A stretch of 64,000 nt of DNA from Muribaculaceae bacterium (GCA_014867205.1 WGUO01000022.1:3179-67178); one strand, 5' to 3'. Shown: positions 51,801 through 60,213, counted from the first letter of the stretch. Numbers and translations are program-made. The notes: a model not told the origin generated them from the letters alone.

Positions 51801-54800
51801 ACGCCCTCCCGGCTCTCAACAACCAGACGCCTGTCTACAACTTCACCTTCCCCGAAGATCTGTCAGAAAAAGCAAACCTCTCGGGCATCGTGACAAGCGC
51901 CGTTCGGGGCCGCGACCTCACTTTCAGAATCACACCCAAATCGGCATCACACACCCTCGACGTCAGCATCAACGGCGAGAATGTGCTCGAAGGCGGCAAG
52001 ACCTTCACCCACTCGTTTATCGCCAAAGAAGACCTCGTTTTCGACGTCAAGGTCATACCGCCTGTATCCTATACCGAAGCTACTATTGTGCTCGAAGACG
52101 GGCAACATCTCTATCTCTATTATGCATGGAACGACCCGAACGCCCCGTCCGATTGGAATCAAAAAAACCAGGAGTTTGCCCAGAAATACAAGAACATTAA
52201 AAAACTCAAAATCGTAGGCAAGCTCGATTACTACGACTTCAACTTCTTCCGCGACAATGCGGATATCGCCTCTAATATACGCACACTCGACCTCTCGGAG
52301 GCCAAATTCGTCTACAACAGAGACAAAACCGCTTCGACAGGCCTCGACAATGTGTTTCCGGGCAAAGCTTTCTATAATTCCACTACCAAGCGCGGCTGCA
52401 ATATCGAAGAGATTATTCTGCCCGAATCGCTCACTCAATTTGAGGATGACAGCTTCATGGGATGCGGAAATATTAAAGAACTTCGTCTGCCTGCCGGCCT
52501 GCGCACATGGAGTTTAGGCAAAACACCCAACAATGCGGGTGGATTCACCAATAAGACACGCGGAGGACTGAACGACAACGTATTTGCAGGTTGCAATTCC
52601 CTTGAGACTCTATATGTGCCATGTGTTCCTAAAAGCGGAAATAATGTCGGTCATTGGTACTATTTCGATGGTCATCCCGTGAATAGCGGACTGCCCGACA
52701 ATAAGAAAGTGACAGTAGTGGTAAACCCCGATTATCTGCAGGCCTACACCACACCCAAGACCGCTTCGTCATATGATGCGCAGGTATCAGCCGAATGGTC
52801 GAACGGCTGGGTAGCCGGCGGTTTCAATATCGTCGGGCAATATCCGGTATATTCACTCGAATATGACGCCTCGCGGTGCTTCCCCGCCGACAAAGACCTC
52901 GACATTGCCAAGGCCGCTTCGTTCCTCAAAGACAGTATCGCCCTCGAAACTATAGAACGCAAACTATACATCGCCAGAAAAAGCGAAGTTCCCGAAAACC
53001 GTCCCGGAGGAATCGACGCTTTCGCCGCCGGTGCAAAGGTGAAGGTATATGACAACGGCGTCCTTCTTGCCGACGACGCAATAGCTGCCGACGGCTCCAT
53101 AACCCTGACTTACCACAACCCCAACAAGCACCTCGACAAGAGCGGCAACCATGAGGTCGAAGTCGTTTATCTCTACGATGTCAACTTCAACTGTGCTTCC
53201 GATAACCTCAAAGCGCTTGACGAAGACGGCTCACATCTCACCTCTATAGAAGTGCGCGAGGGGATGCCCATAAAGTTCAGAATCGAAATGGTCGACGCCA
53301 AAAGCTCAGAGCTTACTTCCGTTGTCAAAATCAACGACATTGTCCTACGTTCGGGCGATGACGGTTATTATACTATCGACGCGGCAGACTCAAATCTCGA
53401 CATCAATGTCTATACAGTGCCCCGCAACGGCGCCACCCTTTCGCCTGACAACATCGCCATGATCAATGCGGCCGAAGCAAGCGGCGTAACCAGTATTTCG
53501 TTTGCCGGCGAAATCGACGACGAAACGCTCGTCAACGTTATCAGCCAACTCCCCGAAATAGAAGAACTCAACTTCGCCGAGCTCACTTCTCCCCTCCCGG
53601 CGAATGCCATTGCCGGAAAAGAAACAGTCAAGACTGTGGTACTCCCGCAAGCCGACGCTATCGAAGATGGCACCTTCAGCGGTTGCTCCGCCCTTGAAAG
53701 CGTGGCTGTCCCTGCCACCGTAAACTTCATCGGAAACAGGGCTTTCGAAGGGTGCGCCTCGCTCACTTCACTGAGCTTTACCGGCATTTCGGGAGTCGGC
53801 GCATATGCATTTGCCGATTGCGACAACCTCACCTCAATCATTTTTAACTCCAACCACGCAGGCTCTGCACCCGCAGCACGCGTCAAGTCGGCCGTCTCTC
53901 GCAGCACCGGCTACTCGCCCGACGCCTTCGCAGGTCTCAACCCCAACTGTATAATCTATCTCGACGAGAACGAGGCAATCGCCGCAGGTACCGCTGCCAA
54001 CTGCGTGAAAGTGAGAACAGTGGAGGATGGCGTCGACAAATATCGTGTATATGAAAGCGTAGGCGACATCTCAATCGACCCGGCTTATTCGTTCAATGCC
54101 CTCAACTCGATCACCCTCCCGGAAGGCCGGGAAGTCAACCTTGAACTGGAACTCTGCAAAACCAACGGTCAATCTGCCTGGAGACCGATAGTATTGCCCT
54201 TCGCGCCTACCGCAGTGAGCGATGCCGAAGGCAACCCGATGACCCTTCACTCCGGCGAAAGAACCGCTCTCACCGGTAAAGATTATGCCGTAGCTACGCT
54301 CGTGGAAGGAGCGTCGGACCTCACCCTCGCCTCCGCAATCGAAGCCAACAGGCCATACCTCGTCGGCACATGCGGCAACGCCGAAGGTGGCAAAGTGAAG
54401 TTTAGCGCCCAAAACGGCACCATCACCCAGACACCGGATGAAATCGTAAGCAACGGTTTGGACTACACCCTCCATGCCACCTACGAAAACCGCAGCCTCG
54501 ACGCAGCCACTACCTATATTCTCGATGCCGAAGGCTCTTCGTTTGCCGCCATAGGTGCCGCACCGCTCGAGGTTACAGATTTCGACAACGATGCAAGAAC
54601 CGACATATCGCCTTTCACGGTATATGCGGAAGCACCAGCAGATCATGGAGCAATCAACATAAATATTCCTCTCAATGACTATGTGACGGGAGTTGATAAT
54701 ATTGGCGACGACAGGGCCGGCCTGCGCATCGAGCGCAGTGGCGACACACTCGTCATCTATTCCGACAAAGCATGCGAAATAAAAGTGTTCGGTATCGACG

Positions 54801-54901
54801 GCATACTCGTAAAAGTGCTCCACCTCTCAGCCGGAGCAAATACTGTCGACGATCTCCGTCCCGGCAACTATATCATGAACGGCGTGAAGACGGCTTTCTA
54901 A
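48890..54901 (+). CDS. Giant secreted C10 (streptopain-like) protease with BspA-type leucine-rich repeats
   Basis: 2003 aa. Signal peptide 1-23 (MRKHYLNGLILALLAFVPSV), a Spi-like propeptide (about 24-140), then a C10 peptidase domain with catalytic Cys 173 (PLAGCVGTAMATIMRYH) and His 306 (TSGHAFVVDGYDP), followed by LHINWGWGG. Downstream there are at least three blocks of BspA-like repeats (about 650-760, 1130-1250, 1550-1680; for example REAFRNLWSLQEVVLPSS, GTFSGCSALESVAVPATVNF) separated by beta-sandwich linkers. The last 70 residues (IKVFGIDGILVKVLHLSAG, then LRPGNYIMNGV) look like a type IX secretion sorting domain. A surface or released protease with adhesin-like repeats. Confidence 0.9.
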   Translation: MRKHYLNGLILALLAFVPSVAGAKTVPVDEACQLAVEFFQAISLDRPTSEDELELAFTSLSGDRPLYYVFNVGQGEGYIIMSAEDCAAPILGYSQEGKYDAASLPPAMKWMLKGLENEIKAVPGLQQSQSRENRSRMVRRAAAGEQRILLQTPEWRQEAPFNNMIPGKPLAGCVGTAMATIMRYHSFPERGTGSYNGVNFDVAYDWSNMRMDNYRSGYTQAEADAVATLIYHAGVSIGTQFGYSGSSAYEVKVPAALVNYFNYDPGVSYKKRSEVKTQAEFDRIVENEIRAARPVLYCGQDVTSGHAFVVDGYDPMSGMLHINWGWGGAAGNNNGGWYVSTALNPTVSQSHNFNNLTTIIYNIKPGNGNNAAWSPLHITADGRQCGMSSDLEGNLTAGNAFTVRVGNIKNVSYSNFGGKIAVALFGADGTFKTTLCTPVGFHLNAMTIFGSAYADFQCTLPEDATVEDGDVIRMATLADGADTWLPVPGELPTTNEIPAKGATPGYFTVGHTTPLADATFTGEDRVIRGWNYRFRVVPANPDRDVVTVRNNGCVLTRETDDYYTVRNVLEDQQIEIYVQNAADVKEKRSVWVGTPGTLSETLSAADAGTIKELTVFGTIDANDFTFIRTAMKLTRLDLSGARIAANGNNQANAVPREAFRNLWSLQEVVLPSSVNRLNNGAFRLCGIKSIVIPASVTTIEYNVFNGSSGLKDIWVLNPNPVFVNWCVFSGCPKNRTVHCPDENSATRYKSDKYWNQPDVDTGVNFVAGKYEAPSDIAFAVMENSDVRYLSDTEPGRYEKGRKIVFTAEHIADNDNRMDVYANNTLLKPDAEGKYSVTLTANTILHFDLVKPVAPATYDSHWILTDNGGTVGLLTDAVNVIPGVPFAVRINSFDATGNAFWAMVLTTADGAIKEFISPVTNWSNGPASNQRMTVNCCVKDATVREGNLIRLATSYNNKTWALVKGSNENVIDALPALNNQTPVYNFTFPEDLSEKANLSGIVTSAVRGRDLTFRITPKSASHTLDVSINGENVLEGGKTFTHSFIAKEDLVFDVKVIPPVSYTEATIVLEDGQHLYLYYAWNDPNAPSDWNQKNQEFAQKYKNIKKLKIVGKLDYYDFNFFRDNADIASNIRTLDLSEAKFVYNRDKTASTGLDNVFPGKAFYNSTTKRGCNIEEIILPESLTQFEDDSFMGCGNIKELRLPAGLRTWSLGKTPNNAGGFTNKTRGGLNDNVFAGCNSLETLYVPCVPKSGNNVGHWYYFDGHPVNSGLPDNKKVTVVVNPDYLQAYTTPKTASSYDAQVSAEWSNGWVAGGFNIVGQYPVYSLEYDASRCFPADKDLDIAKAASFLKDSIALETIERKLYIARKSEVPENRPGGIDAFAAGAKVKVYDNGVLLADDAIAADGSITLTYHNPNKHLDKSGNHEVEVVYLYDVNFNCASDNLKALDEDGSHLTSIEVREGMPIKFRIEMVDAKSSELTSVVKINDIVLRSGDDGYYTIDAADSNLDINVYTVPRNGATLSPDNIAMINAAEASGVTSISFAGEIDDETLVNVISQLPEIEELNFAELTSPLPANAIAGKETVKTVVLPQADAIEDGTFSGCSALESVAVPATVNFIGNRAFEGCASLTSLSFTGISGVGAYAFADCDNLTSIIFNSNHAGSAPAARVKSAVSRSTGYSPDAFAGLNPNCIIYLDENEAIAAGTAANCVKVRTVEDGVDKYRVYESVGDISIDPAYSFNALNSITLPEGREVNLELELCKTNGQSAWRPIVLPFAPTAVSDAEGNPMTLHSGERTALTGKDYAVATLVEGASDLTLASAIEANRPYLVGTCGNAEGGKVKFSAQNGTITQTPDEIVSNGLDYTLHATYENRSLDAATTYILDAEGSSFAAIGAAPLEVTDFDNDARTDISPFTVYAEAPADHGAININIPLNDYVTGVDNIGDDRAGLRIERSGDTLVIYSDKACEIKVFGIDGILVKVLHLSAGANTVDDLRPGNYIMNGVKTAF

Positions 54902-54922
54902 AGATTTAGCGCAAAAAGCCTT

Positions 54923-54956
54923 CGGGGCCGTGTCGGTCAAAACCGACACGGCCCCG
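54923..54956 (+). terminator. Terminator of the large secreted protein gene
   Basis: CGGGGCCGTGTCGGT, loop CAAA, ACCGACACGGCCCCG, then TTGTTTT: a near-perfect 15-bp stem. Confidence 0.9.
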
Positions 54957-55198
54957 TTGTTTTCTACATAATATGATGAAATTATACTACCTCGAGGGCG
55001 TCTGTGACCGAGTCCATGATATAGCCAGCCACACGCACACCAGAGGTATCTGTCTGTCAATGTGCCATCGCGGAGACAGATACTATTCTTGGCAGGGATT
55101 TTAAGTCCTAAAATGGCAAAATATGTTTGTGTTTAAGTCGGTTAACAAGGGTTAAATGGCTTAAATACAGTGTTAAAACATTCCTCAACGAGGGCTAA
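54957..55198. other. Gene-free region with degraded coding remnants
   Basis: No intact gene is seen. It leads directly into the truncated ORF6N-type relic and may contain further decayed parts of it. Confidence 0.4.
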
Positions 55199-55516
55199 GC
55201 GATAAAACTCACACAACTACCTGATAGCAATGTTGACGATTCGGTGCTTGCGCAACTGTCAAAGCGGAATCCCGGTGTGACTGTTGATATTTACGACGGA
55301 AAAATTTCACAGCAGCTTCGTCAGGATGTTGCGCGACACAATGCCCAGTCTCCGGGCGTGACGTTGCACGCTTACAACAAAACTCACGATCGTTTTCTGA
55401 TAATCGACGAGACAGTCTATCACATCGGACACTCGCTCAAAGACCTCGGCAAGAAACTATTTGCGTTCTCAAAGAGGGATGTCATGACCGGAACAGAACT
55501 GCTGTCCAGACTATGA
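55199..55516 (+). pseudogene. Truncated relic of an ORF6N/RhuM-type protein (C-terminal part)
   Basis: The frame opens after a stop at 55196 without an ATG and continues to 55516. Its product has NAQSPGVTLHAYNKTHDRFL, then IIDETVYHIGHSLKDLGKKL and FAFSKRDVMTGTELL. This is the C-terminal phospholipase-D-like tail of ORF6N/RhuM-family proteins common in Bacteroidales mobile DNA. The N-terminal DNA-binding part is missing, so this is a 5'-truncated remnant. Confidence 0.65.
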
Positions 55517-55612
55517 ACGTTGACATAATTCCTTTGTAATGTAAGAACTCTAACAACTCTTTATATGGCTATTTTTATCACAGTTCCTCAGTGCTGTTCC
55601 CAAATGTTGGAT

Positions 55613-55628
55613 TAATTTTGTAATTTTG
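55613..55628 (+). promoter_or_regulatory. Two adjacent -7-like boxes before the 214-aa secreted protein gene
   Basis: TAATTTTG occurs twice in tandem (55613-55620 and 55621-55628). No clear -33 box; either could serve, about 65 bases before the ATG. Confidence 0.45.
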
Positions 55629-55689
55629 CAGACTGAAAAGGAATATGACCAAAGGGCGCATTTTTTAGAATAAAAAATACTAGTGGATT

Positions 55690-56334
55690 ATGAAGAAATG
55701 TTTACTATCTCTGTTTGCTATAGCAGCATGTGCATTCACCGGGAACGCAGATGTCGTGGAGTTTGACTTCACAACCGGATATGAAGACACTGAGTATGTG
55801 ACCGAGCCCATAGAGCAGGATGGCGTGACGATTAGAATGACTCATGGTTCGGGGAGTCGTGCTCCTCAGTGGTATTCACGCGGCACGGCTGTCAGGATTT
55901 ATGCCGGCAATAATATCGGTGTCAGCGCGAATGTGATTATAAAGAGTGTGACATTCTCGTTTGCCGACACACAGAATGTCTTCAAGATGGGTACGAGTGG
56001 TCCAAGAGTAAATCCGGGCAAGTATGTGCTGAATGAAGATGGCTTGAGCGGCGTATGGACCGTTGGCGCCAACAAGGGCACCCTGATAGCCGGGGGCGTG
56101 GATGCGCATGCACGCATTCAGAAAATCACGGTGGAGACCGACTCCGAGACCGGAGTGGATACTGCAGTCAATGACGAGGAACCTGTTTACGTCGAAGGCA
56201 ACACTATTATTGCGCCCGTCGGGGCATTGATTTACAATGCAGCCGGTATGCGCGTAAACGGAGAGAATGTTGCAAACGGCCTGTACATGGTGTGTATCGG
56301 CGACGGCCGTGTGGTTAAGGTCTGGGTAAAGTAA
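55690..56334 (+). CDS. Secreted 214-aa protein with sorting-type C terminus
   Basis: Signal peptide MKKCLLSLFAIAACAFTGNA. Residues about 21-150 form a beta-rich domain (VEFDFTTGYEDTEYVTEPIE; IKSVTFSFADTQNVF) resembling the small extracellular beta-sandwich domains of Bacteroidales surface proteins. The last 60 residues (GVDTAVNDEEPVYVEG, then NAAGMRVNGENVANGLYMVC) match the layout of the C-terminal domains of the genes at 48890 and 56428. Function unknown. Confidence 0.8.
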   Translation: MKKCLLSLFAIAACAFTGNADVVEFDFTTGYEDTEYVTEPIEQDGVTIRMTHGSGSRAPQWYSRGTAVRIYAGNNIGVSANVIIKSVTFSFADTQNVFKMGTSGPRVNPGKYVLNEDGLSGVWTVGANKGTLIAGGVDAHARIQKITVETDSETGVDTAVNDEEPVYVEGNTIIAPVGALIYNAAGMRVNGENVANGLYMVCIGDGRVVKVWVK

Positions 56335-56375
56335 TCCCGAGATTATTATCTACAATTTACAATTTACATAAGAAG

Positions 56376-56402
56376 GCGGATGTCATAAAAGATGACATCC
56401 GC
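56376..56402. terminator. Convergent terminator between the two small secreted-protein genes
   Basis: GCGGATGTCAT, loop AAAAG, ATGACATCCGC: perfect 11-bp stem between converging genes; only a short A/T run follows. Confidence 0.65.
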
Positions 56403-56406
56403 AAAT

Positions 56407-56446
56407 CTTACTGTATGCGTATTTTACTTACTGTATGCGTATTTTA
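56407..56446. repeat. 20-bp perfect tandem duplication across a stop codon
   Basis: CTTACTGTATGCGTATTTTA at 56407-56426 and again at 56427-56446. The second copy encodes the last residues (IRIQ) and stop of the LRR protein; the first lies just beyond the stop. Confidence 0.9.
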
Positions 56447-57168
56447 TAGGATCTGGAGCCTGAGTTCACAATATATATTCCGTTTTCGAGCTGGGGGATG
56501 ATGTCATTCAACAGGCCCTGAGCCTTCTCACGCCCGGAAATGTCGTAGACATAGCCATATTGTTCATCATATGGAATGTTATCGACAGATGCCATGTCTT
56601 TTCGTTTTATTGTTTTGAAGTTTCTCCAGCAGTAAGCCTTTTCGTATGAGCCTTCTTCATCTGCGTCAGGCGCATCTTGGGGAATGTAAAGCGTGGCGTT
56701 TTGGTAAGTAAAATCATCGAAAGTATCGTCGCTGGCGCGAGGTGGGATGGCCGATCTGCAGTATACCTCCCTGATATTCTCACACCCGAAAAACGCTCCG
56801 GAGCCAATGTCTGTGGTCGATGAGGGTATGACTATAGATGTCAGTCCGGTGCAATTATAGAAAGCGTCCCGAACTATATGTAGCAGACCCTCGGGGAGCG
56901 ATACGGTCAATGGTTCCGAACATGAATTAAAGGCGTGTGAGGCAATTGCGATTACGTTGGCTGTCCCACCTTTATACGAGATCGTGGCCGGGATGACGAT
57001 GTCGCCGGAATAATAGGTTGGCACGAAATTTTCCCAATCACTTACCACTTCTGCGTCAGTGCCATTGACGTTATAATAGATATTGCCGCTTTTGAAATAT
57101 TCGGCATTGGTGCTTGACGCGAAGCAGATGACACTTAGAAATATGAGTGCCTGATGTAACTTGTTCAT
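56428..57168 (-). CDS. Secreted BspA-type leucine-rich-repeat protein with sorting-type C terminus
   Basis: 246 aa from the ATG at 57168 (MNKLHQALIFLSVICFASST, a signal peptide). Residues about 65-160 contain BspA-like LRRs (IASHAFNSCSEPLTVSLPEG; RDAFYNCTGLTSIVIPSST; SGAFFGCENIREVYC). The C terminus (VDNIPYDEQYGYVYDISGRE, then LENGIYIVNSGSRSYKIRIQ) is a type IX-like sorting domain. A likely surface-exposed binding protein. A -7 box is visible on the minus strand at 57232-57239 (TATATTTG). Confidence 0.85.
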   Translation of the reverse strand: MNKLHQALIFLSVICFASSTNAEYFKSGNIYYNVNGTDAEVVSDWENFVPTYYSGDIVIPATISYKGGTANVIAIASHAFNSCSEPLTVSLPEGLLHIVRDAFYNCTGLTSIVIPSSTTDIGSGAFFGCENIREVYCRSAIPPRASDDTFDDFTYQNATLYIPQDAPDADEEGSYEKAYCWRNFKTIKRKDMASVDNIPYDEQYGYVYDISGREKAQGLLNDIIPQLENGIYIVNSGSRSYKIRIQ

Positions 57169-57180
57169 GATAATAATCAA

Positions 57181-57467
57181 TATGATAATGCAATCATGAT
57201 GATGCAGTTTGTTTCAGTGAATTCAACGTTGCAAATATAGCAAAAAAATGAATAATATAAAAACGAGATCATAGGCCTTGTGAACCGGATGTTGTCGTAG
57301 GAATTATCCACCTGTGATAAACTTCCAATCGCCACAATAAGAGTGCTGACATAAAATTATTGCTCAAATATGGTTTTTATTCCGGAAATATCAGGCAACT
57401 GTGCTGTCGATAATCATGATGATGTAATTAATGCTACATGCCATTAAATTATTTATATATCTGTAAA
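57181..57467. other. Gene-free A/T-rich spacer
   Basis: Between divergently placed transcription units; it holds the -7 box of the LRR gene (57232-57239) and nothing else recognised. Confidence 0.5.
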
Positions 57468-57502
57468 GGCATCCCCGCCGGATTTCATTCCGGGGGGATG
57501 CC
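57468..57502 (-). terminator. Terminator of the SDR gene
   Basis: On the minus strand GGCATCCCCC, an inner CCGGAATG...CCGG stem, then GGGGATGCC followed by TTTAC. It ends about 20 bases past the stop at 57523. Confidence 0.8.
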
Positions 57503-57522
57503 TGTTCATTCCGCCAACAGAT

Positions 57523-58173
57523 TCAATATCCTATCGTGAAACGCTCCTGATGGTGAGCCGGTGTCTCCAGTTCGTCAACCATAGCCTTGGCATAGTCTCC
57601 CACGGTAATATGGCTGTTGCCCTCGCCGTCTACGATAAGGTCATCTTTGCCGAGGCGGTAGTTTCCTCTCGCTTCTCCGGGCTCAAGGCTTCCTGCCGGA
57701 GAGAAGAATACCCAGTCGATGGCCTTTTCATTATCAAGGGTGTTGAGATAGAATTCACCCAGCGATTTCACGCCGCCCATGATTTCTGCGGGTATTGCGC
57801 CGCTGTCCACTACGCGAAGACCCGGCGCGCAGAAAAGTGTGCCGGCTCCCCCTACGATGAGCAGACGCTTCACGCCGGCCTCTTTGGCTGCCTGAAGGAT
57901 ACGGGGATAGTTCTGCAGGGTGAGATTATAGATGTCGGGGTTCGTCCAGCCGGGGTTGTAGGCACTGATGACGGTATCATATCCTTTGAGATCCGCTGCA
58001 AGTGCCCCGGTGTCGGCAACATCAACCTTCTTTACTGTCAACAGCGGGTTCTCGACTTTGACATTGTCTGGGTTACGCACAAGTGCTTCAACCTGATATC
58101 CGCGTGTGAGCAGTTCGTTCAGAATGGCGCTTCCTACAAAGCCGCTTGCGCCGATAAGAGCAGTTTTCTTCAT
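57523..58173 (-). CDS. NAD(P)-binding Rossmann-fold oxidoreductase (YwnB-like, atypical SDR)
   Basis: 216 aa. KKTALIGASGFVGSAILNEL is the G-x2-G-x2-G nucleotide site; YDTVISAYNPGWTNPDIYNL and RLLIVGGAGTLFCAPGLRVV are typical of the NmrA/YwnB-like atypical SDR group. Divergent from an HxlR regulator gene (58396), a common arrangement in which the regulator responds to an electrophile or oxidant and controls the reductase. Confidence 0.88.
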   Translation of the reverse strand: MKKTALIGASGFVGSAILNELLTRGYQVEALVRNPDNVKVENPLLTVKKVDVADTGALAADLKGYDTVISAYNPGWTNPDIYNLTLQNYPRILQAAKEAGVKRLLIVGGAGTLFCAPGLRVVDSGAIPAEIMGGVKSLGEFYLNTLDNEKAIDWVFFSPAGSLEPGEARGNYRLGKDDLIVDGEGNSHITVGDYAKAMVDELETPAHHQERFTIGY

Positions 58174-58201
58174 ATCGTTATGTTTTTAATGATTTCGTAT
58201 G

Positions 58202-58233
58202 CAAATATAACGATATAAAAGCCCGATTGTCAA
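58202..58233 (-). promoter_or_regulatory. Promoter of the SDR gene
   Basis: On the minus strand: TTG (58231-58233), 21 bases, then TATATTTG (58202-58209), about 30 bases before the ATG. Confidence 0.6.
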
Positions 58234-58338
58234 GAAGGCACCTGAATGACAGATAGTTTCATAGTGGTTACCAATATAGGTTTCCAACTACTTATAAAAA
58301 ACGTGTTAACTTATTTTAACTGCATTCAAAACGAACTG

Positions 58339-58369
58339 TTGCAGACTTTGAGAATATTGCTTACCTTTG
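58339..58369 (+). promoter_or_regulatory. Promoter of the HxlR-type regulator
   Basis: TTG (58339-58341), 20 bases, then TACCTTTG (58362-58369), 27 bases before the ATG at 58396. Confidence 0.65.
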
Positions 58370-58395
58370 TAGAGTCATTTAACAACCAGTATATT

Positions 58396-58755
58396 ATGAA
58401 CGAGGAATTATTCCCAAACTGCCCGATTCGCAACATCCTTTCACGATTCAGCGACAAATGGTCGTTGCTCATTCTCTACACACTGAACCTTCAGCCCACC
58501 ATGCGCTTCAGTGCCTTACGGCGGGAGATTCCGGATATATCCCAGAAGATGCTCACCAACACACTGCGCACTCTTGAAGAGGACGGCCTTGTCACACGCA
58601 CGATTTATGCAGAGGTGCCACCGAGGGTGGAATACAGTATCACCGACCGAACGCGCTCTTTGCTTCCACATGTCAATTCTCTTATAGCCTGGGCAAAGGA
58701 GAATATGCCCGCTATCCTCAGAGATCGGGAATCTCACGGCAAACATAAGAAATAA
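58396..58755 (+). CDS. HxlR-family transcriptional regulator
   Basis: 119 aa from the ATG at 58396 (MNEELFPNCPIRNILSRFSD); the open frame upstream crosses the promoter. The conserved Cys in FPNCPIRN, KWSLLILYTLNLQPTMRFSA and LRREIPDISQKMLTNTLRTL, EEDGLVTRTIYAEVPPRVEY form the winged helix of the HxlR (MarR-like) family. Many members sense reactive carbonyls or thiol stress through that Cys. Divergent from the SDR gene, its likely target. Confidence 0.92.
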   Translation: MNEELFPNCPIRNILSRFSDKWSLLILYTLNLQPTMRFSALRREIPDISQKMLTNTLRTLEEDGLVTRTIYAEVPPRVEYSITDRTRSLLPHVNSLIAWAKENMPAILRDRESHGKHKK

Positions 58756-59085
58756 GATACACGGCATCCACAGAACAAACCTAAGTCCATGCTCCCCGGT
58801 TCATCTTATCTGACTCTATTGGGGATTGCCTCTTCTTACTCAAAACTTGCAGATTAGAGGCTGAAAAGCAGTTGCGTTCCATGGATTCTTACCGCAAAAT
58901 ACACTTGTCTGTTTCAGGCTATAATTATATAACGGCCTTTAATTAGCATTAACCCTTTCTCCAGCAGGGAGGTGTGCGTGAACATTCTGCCGATAAGCGC
59001 GTTGAAATAGTTGCAATGCACACATATTGCCGGCTTCATTGCCATAACGCCTCGTTTTTTAGTTATAATCTCAAGATAAGGTATT
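58756..59085. other. Gene-free spacer before the bile-salt-hydrolase-like gene
   Basis: 330 bases with no open frame of interest and no strong promoter match; A/T-rich before the start codon. Confidence 0.45.
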
Positions 59086-60141
59086 ATGAAAAAGGAAACA
59101 ATCTGTAAAATAATTGCTCTGTCTTCTTTTATTGCGGGTGCGTGCGTAAGTTCTGTCCCTGCCGATGCATGTACACGCGCCGTATATCTTGGCCCGGACG
59201 GTATGGTCGTGACCGGACGCACGATGGATTGGAAAGAAGACCCTCAGTCCAACATTTATTTTTTTCCGAGGGGTATGGAGCGTCGCGGCGGAATTACAGA
59301 CAATTGCATGAAATGGACATCTACGTATGGAAGCGTGGTTACAGCGGGATATGACATAGGTATCTGCGACGGAATGAATGAGAGGGGGCTTGTCGCCAAT
59401 CTACTGTTTCTGGCAGAATCCGACTATCACCGCCCCGGAGACAACCGGCCTGTGATGGGGCTTGCCGTCTGGACGCAATATGTGCTTGACAATTTCGCCA
59501 CTGTTGATGAGGCGGTGGATGAACTTGGCAAGGAATTGTTCCGCATTGATGACCCCGATCTGCCGAATGGCGCGAAGTCGACACTGCACCTTTCAATTTC
59601 AGATCCGACCGGCAACAGCGCGATATTCGAATATATAGCAGGCAAACTCGTGATCCATAGCGGGAAAGACTGTCAGGTAATGACTAACTCTCCATCCTAC
59701 GACAGGCAGCAGACGTTAGACGACTATTGGAACCAGATAGGAGGCCTTGTTATGTTGCCCGGAACCAACCGTGCGTCAGACCGGTTCGTGCGTGCGTCAT
59801 TTTATATAAATGCGTTGCCTCAGACCTCCGATTATCGTCAGGCTGTCGCCGGCGTGTTCAGCGTCATGCGCAATGTGTCTGTGCCGCTCGGAATCTCAAT
59901 TCCCTCCCAGCCGAATATAGCGTCCACACGCTGGCGAACCGTCGCGGATCAGAAAAATCTCGTGTATTATTTCGAATCTACCTTGAGTCCGGATATTTTC
60001 TGGATTGATCTCAAGAAACTTGATTTCAGCCCAGAGGGGAAAGTCAGAAAACTCTCACTGACTAATGGCGAGATATACGCAGGCGATGCTGCCGACAGAA
60101 TGAAGGTCGCGGAGCCCTTAAAGTTCCTTTTCGGAATATAG
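59086..60141 (+). CDS. Choloylglycine-hydrolase-family amidase (probable bile salt hydrolase), exported
   Basis: 351 aa. Signal peptide to about residue 28 (MKKETICKIIALSSFIAGAC), so that the nucleophile Cys 29 (ADACTRAVYL) becomes N-terminal or nearly so after processing, as needed by Ntn hydrolases. Arg 45 and Asp 48 (GRTMDW) lie at +16 and +19 from the Cys, the spacing of Cys2/Arg18/Asp21 in known bile salt hydrolases. Asn 201 (VMTNSPSYDRQ) and the Arg in ASDRFVRASF fit the remaining active-site residues. It would cleave glycine or taurine from conjugated bile acids in the periplasm; penicillin V or acyl-homoserine-lactone acylase activity is possible in this family. Confidence 0.85.
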   Translation: MKKETICKIIALSSFIAGACVSSVPADACTRAVYLGPDGMVVTGRTMDWKEDPQSNIYFFPRGMERRGGITDNCMKWTSTYGSVVTAGYDIGICDGMNERGLVANLLFLAESDYHRPGDNRPVMGLAVWTQYVLDNFATVDEAVDELGKELFRIDDPDLPNGAKSTLHLSISDPTGNSAIFEYIAGKLVIHSGKDCQVMTNSPSYDRQQTLDDYWNQIGGLVMLPGTNRASDRFVRASFYINALPQTSDYRQAVAGVFSVMRNVSVPLGISIPSQPNIASTRWRTVADQKNLVYYFESTLSPDIFWIDLKKLDFSPEGKVRKLSLTNGEIYAGDAADRMKVAEPLKFLFGI

Positions 60142-60169
60142 TGACGTGATGTTTGGGATAGGAAAAATG

Positions 60170-60213
60170 AAAAGGTTGAACCGGTATCTAAAAAGTTGCC
60201 GATTCAACTTTTT
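60170..60213 (+). terminator. Possible terminator of the bile-salt-hydrolase-like gene
   Basis: AAAAGGTTGAA and TTCAACTTTT form the arms around a loop of about 20 bases, followed by TTTTTT. Confidence 0.6.
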
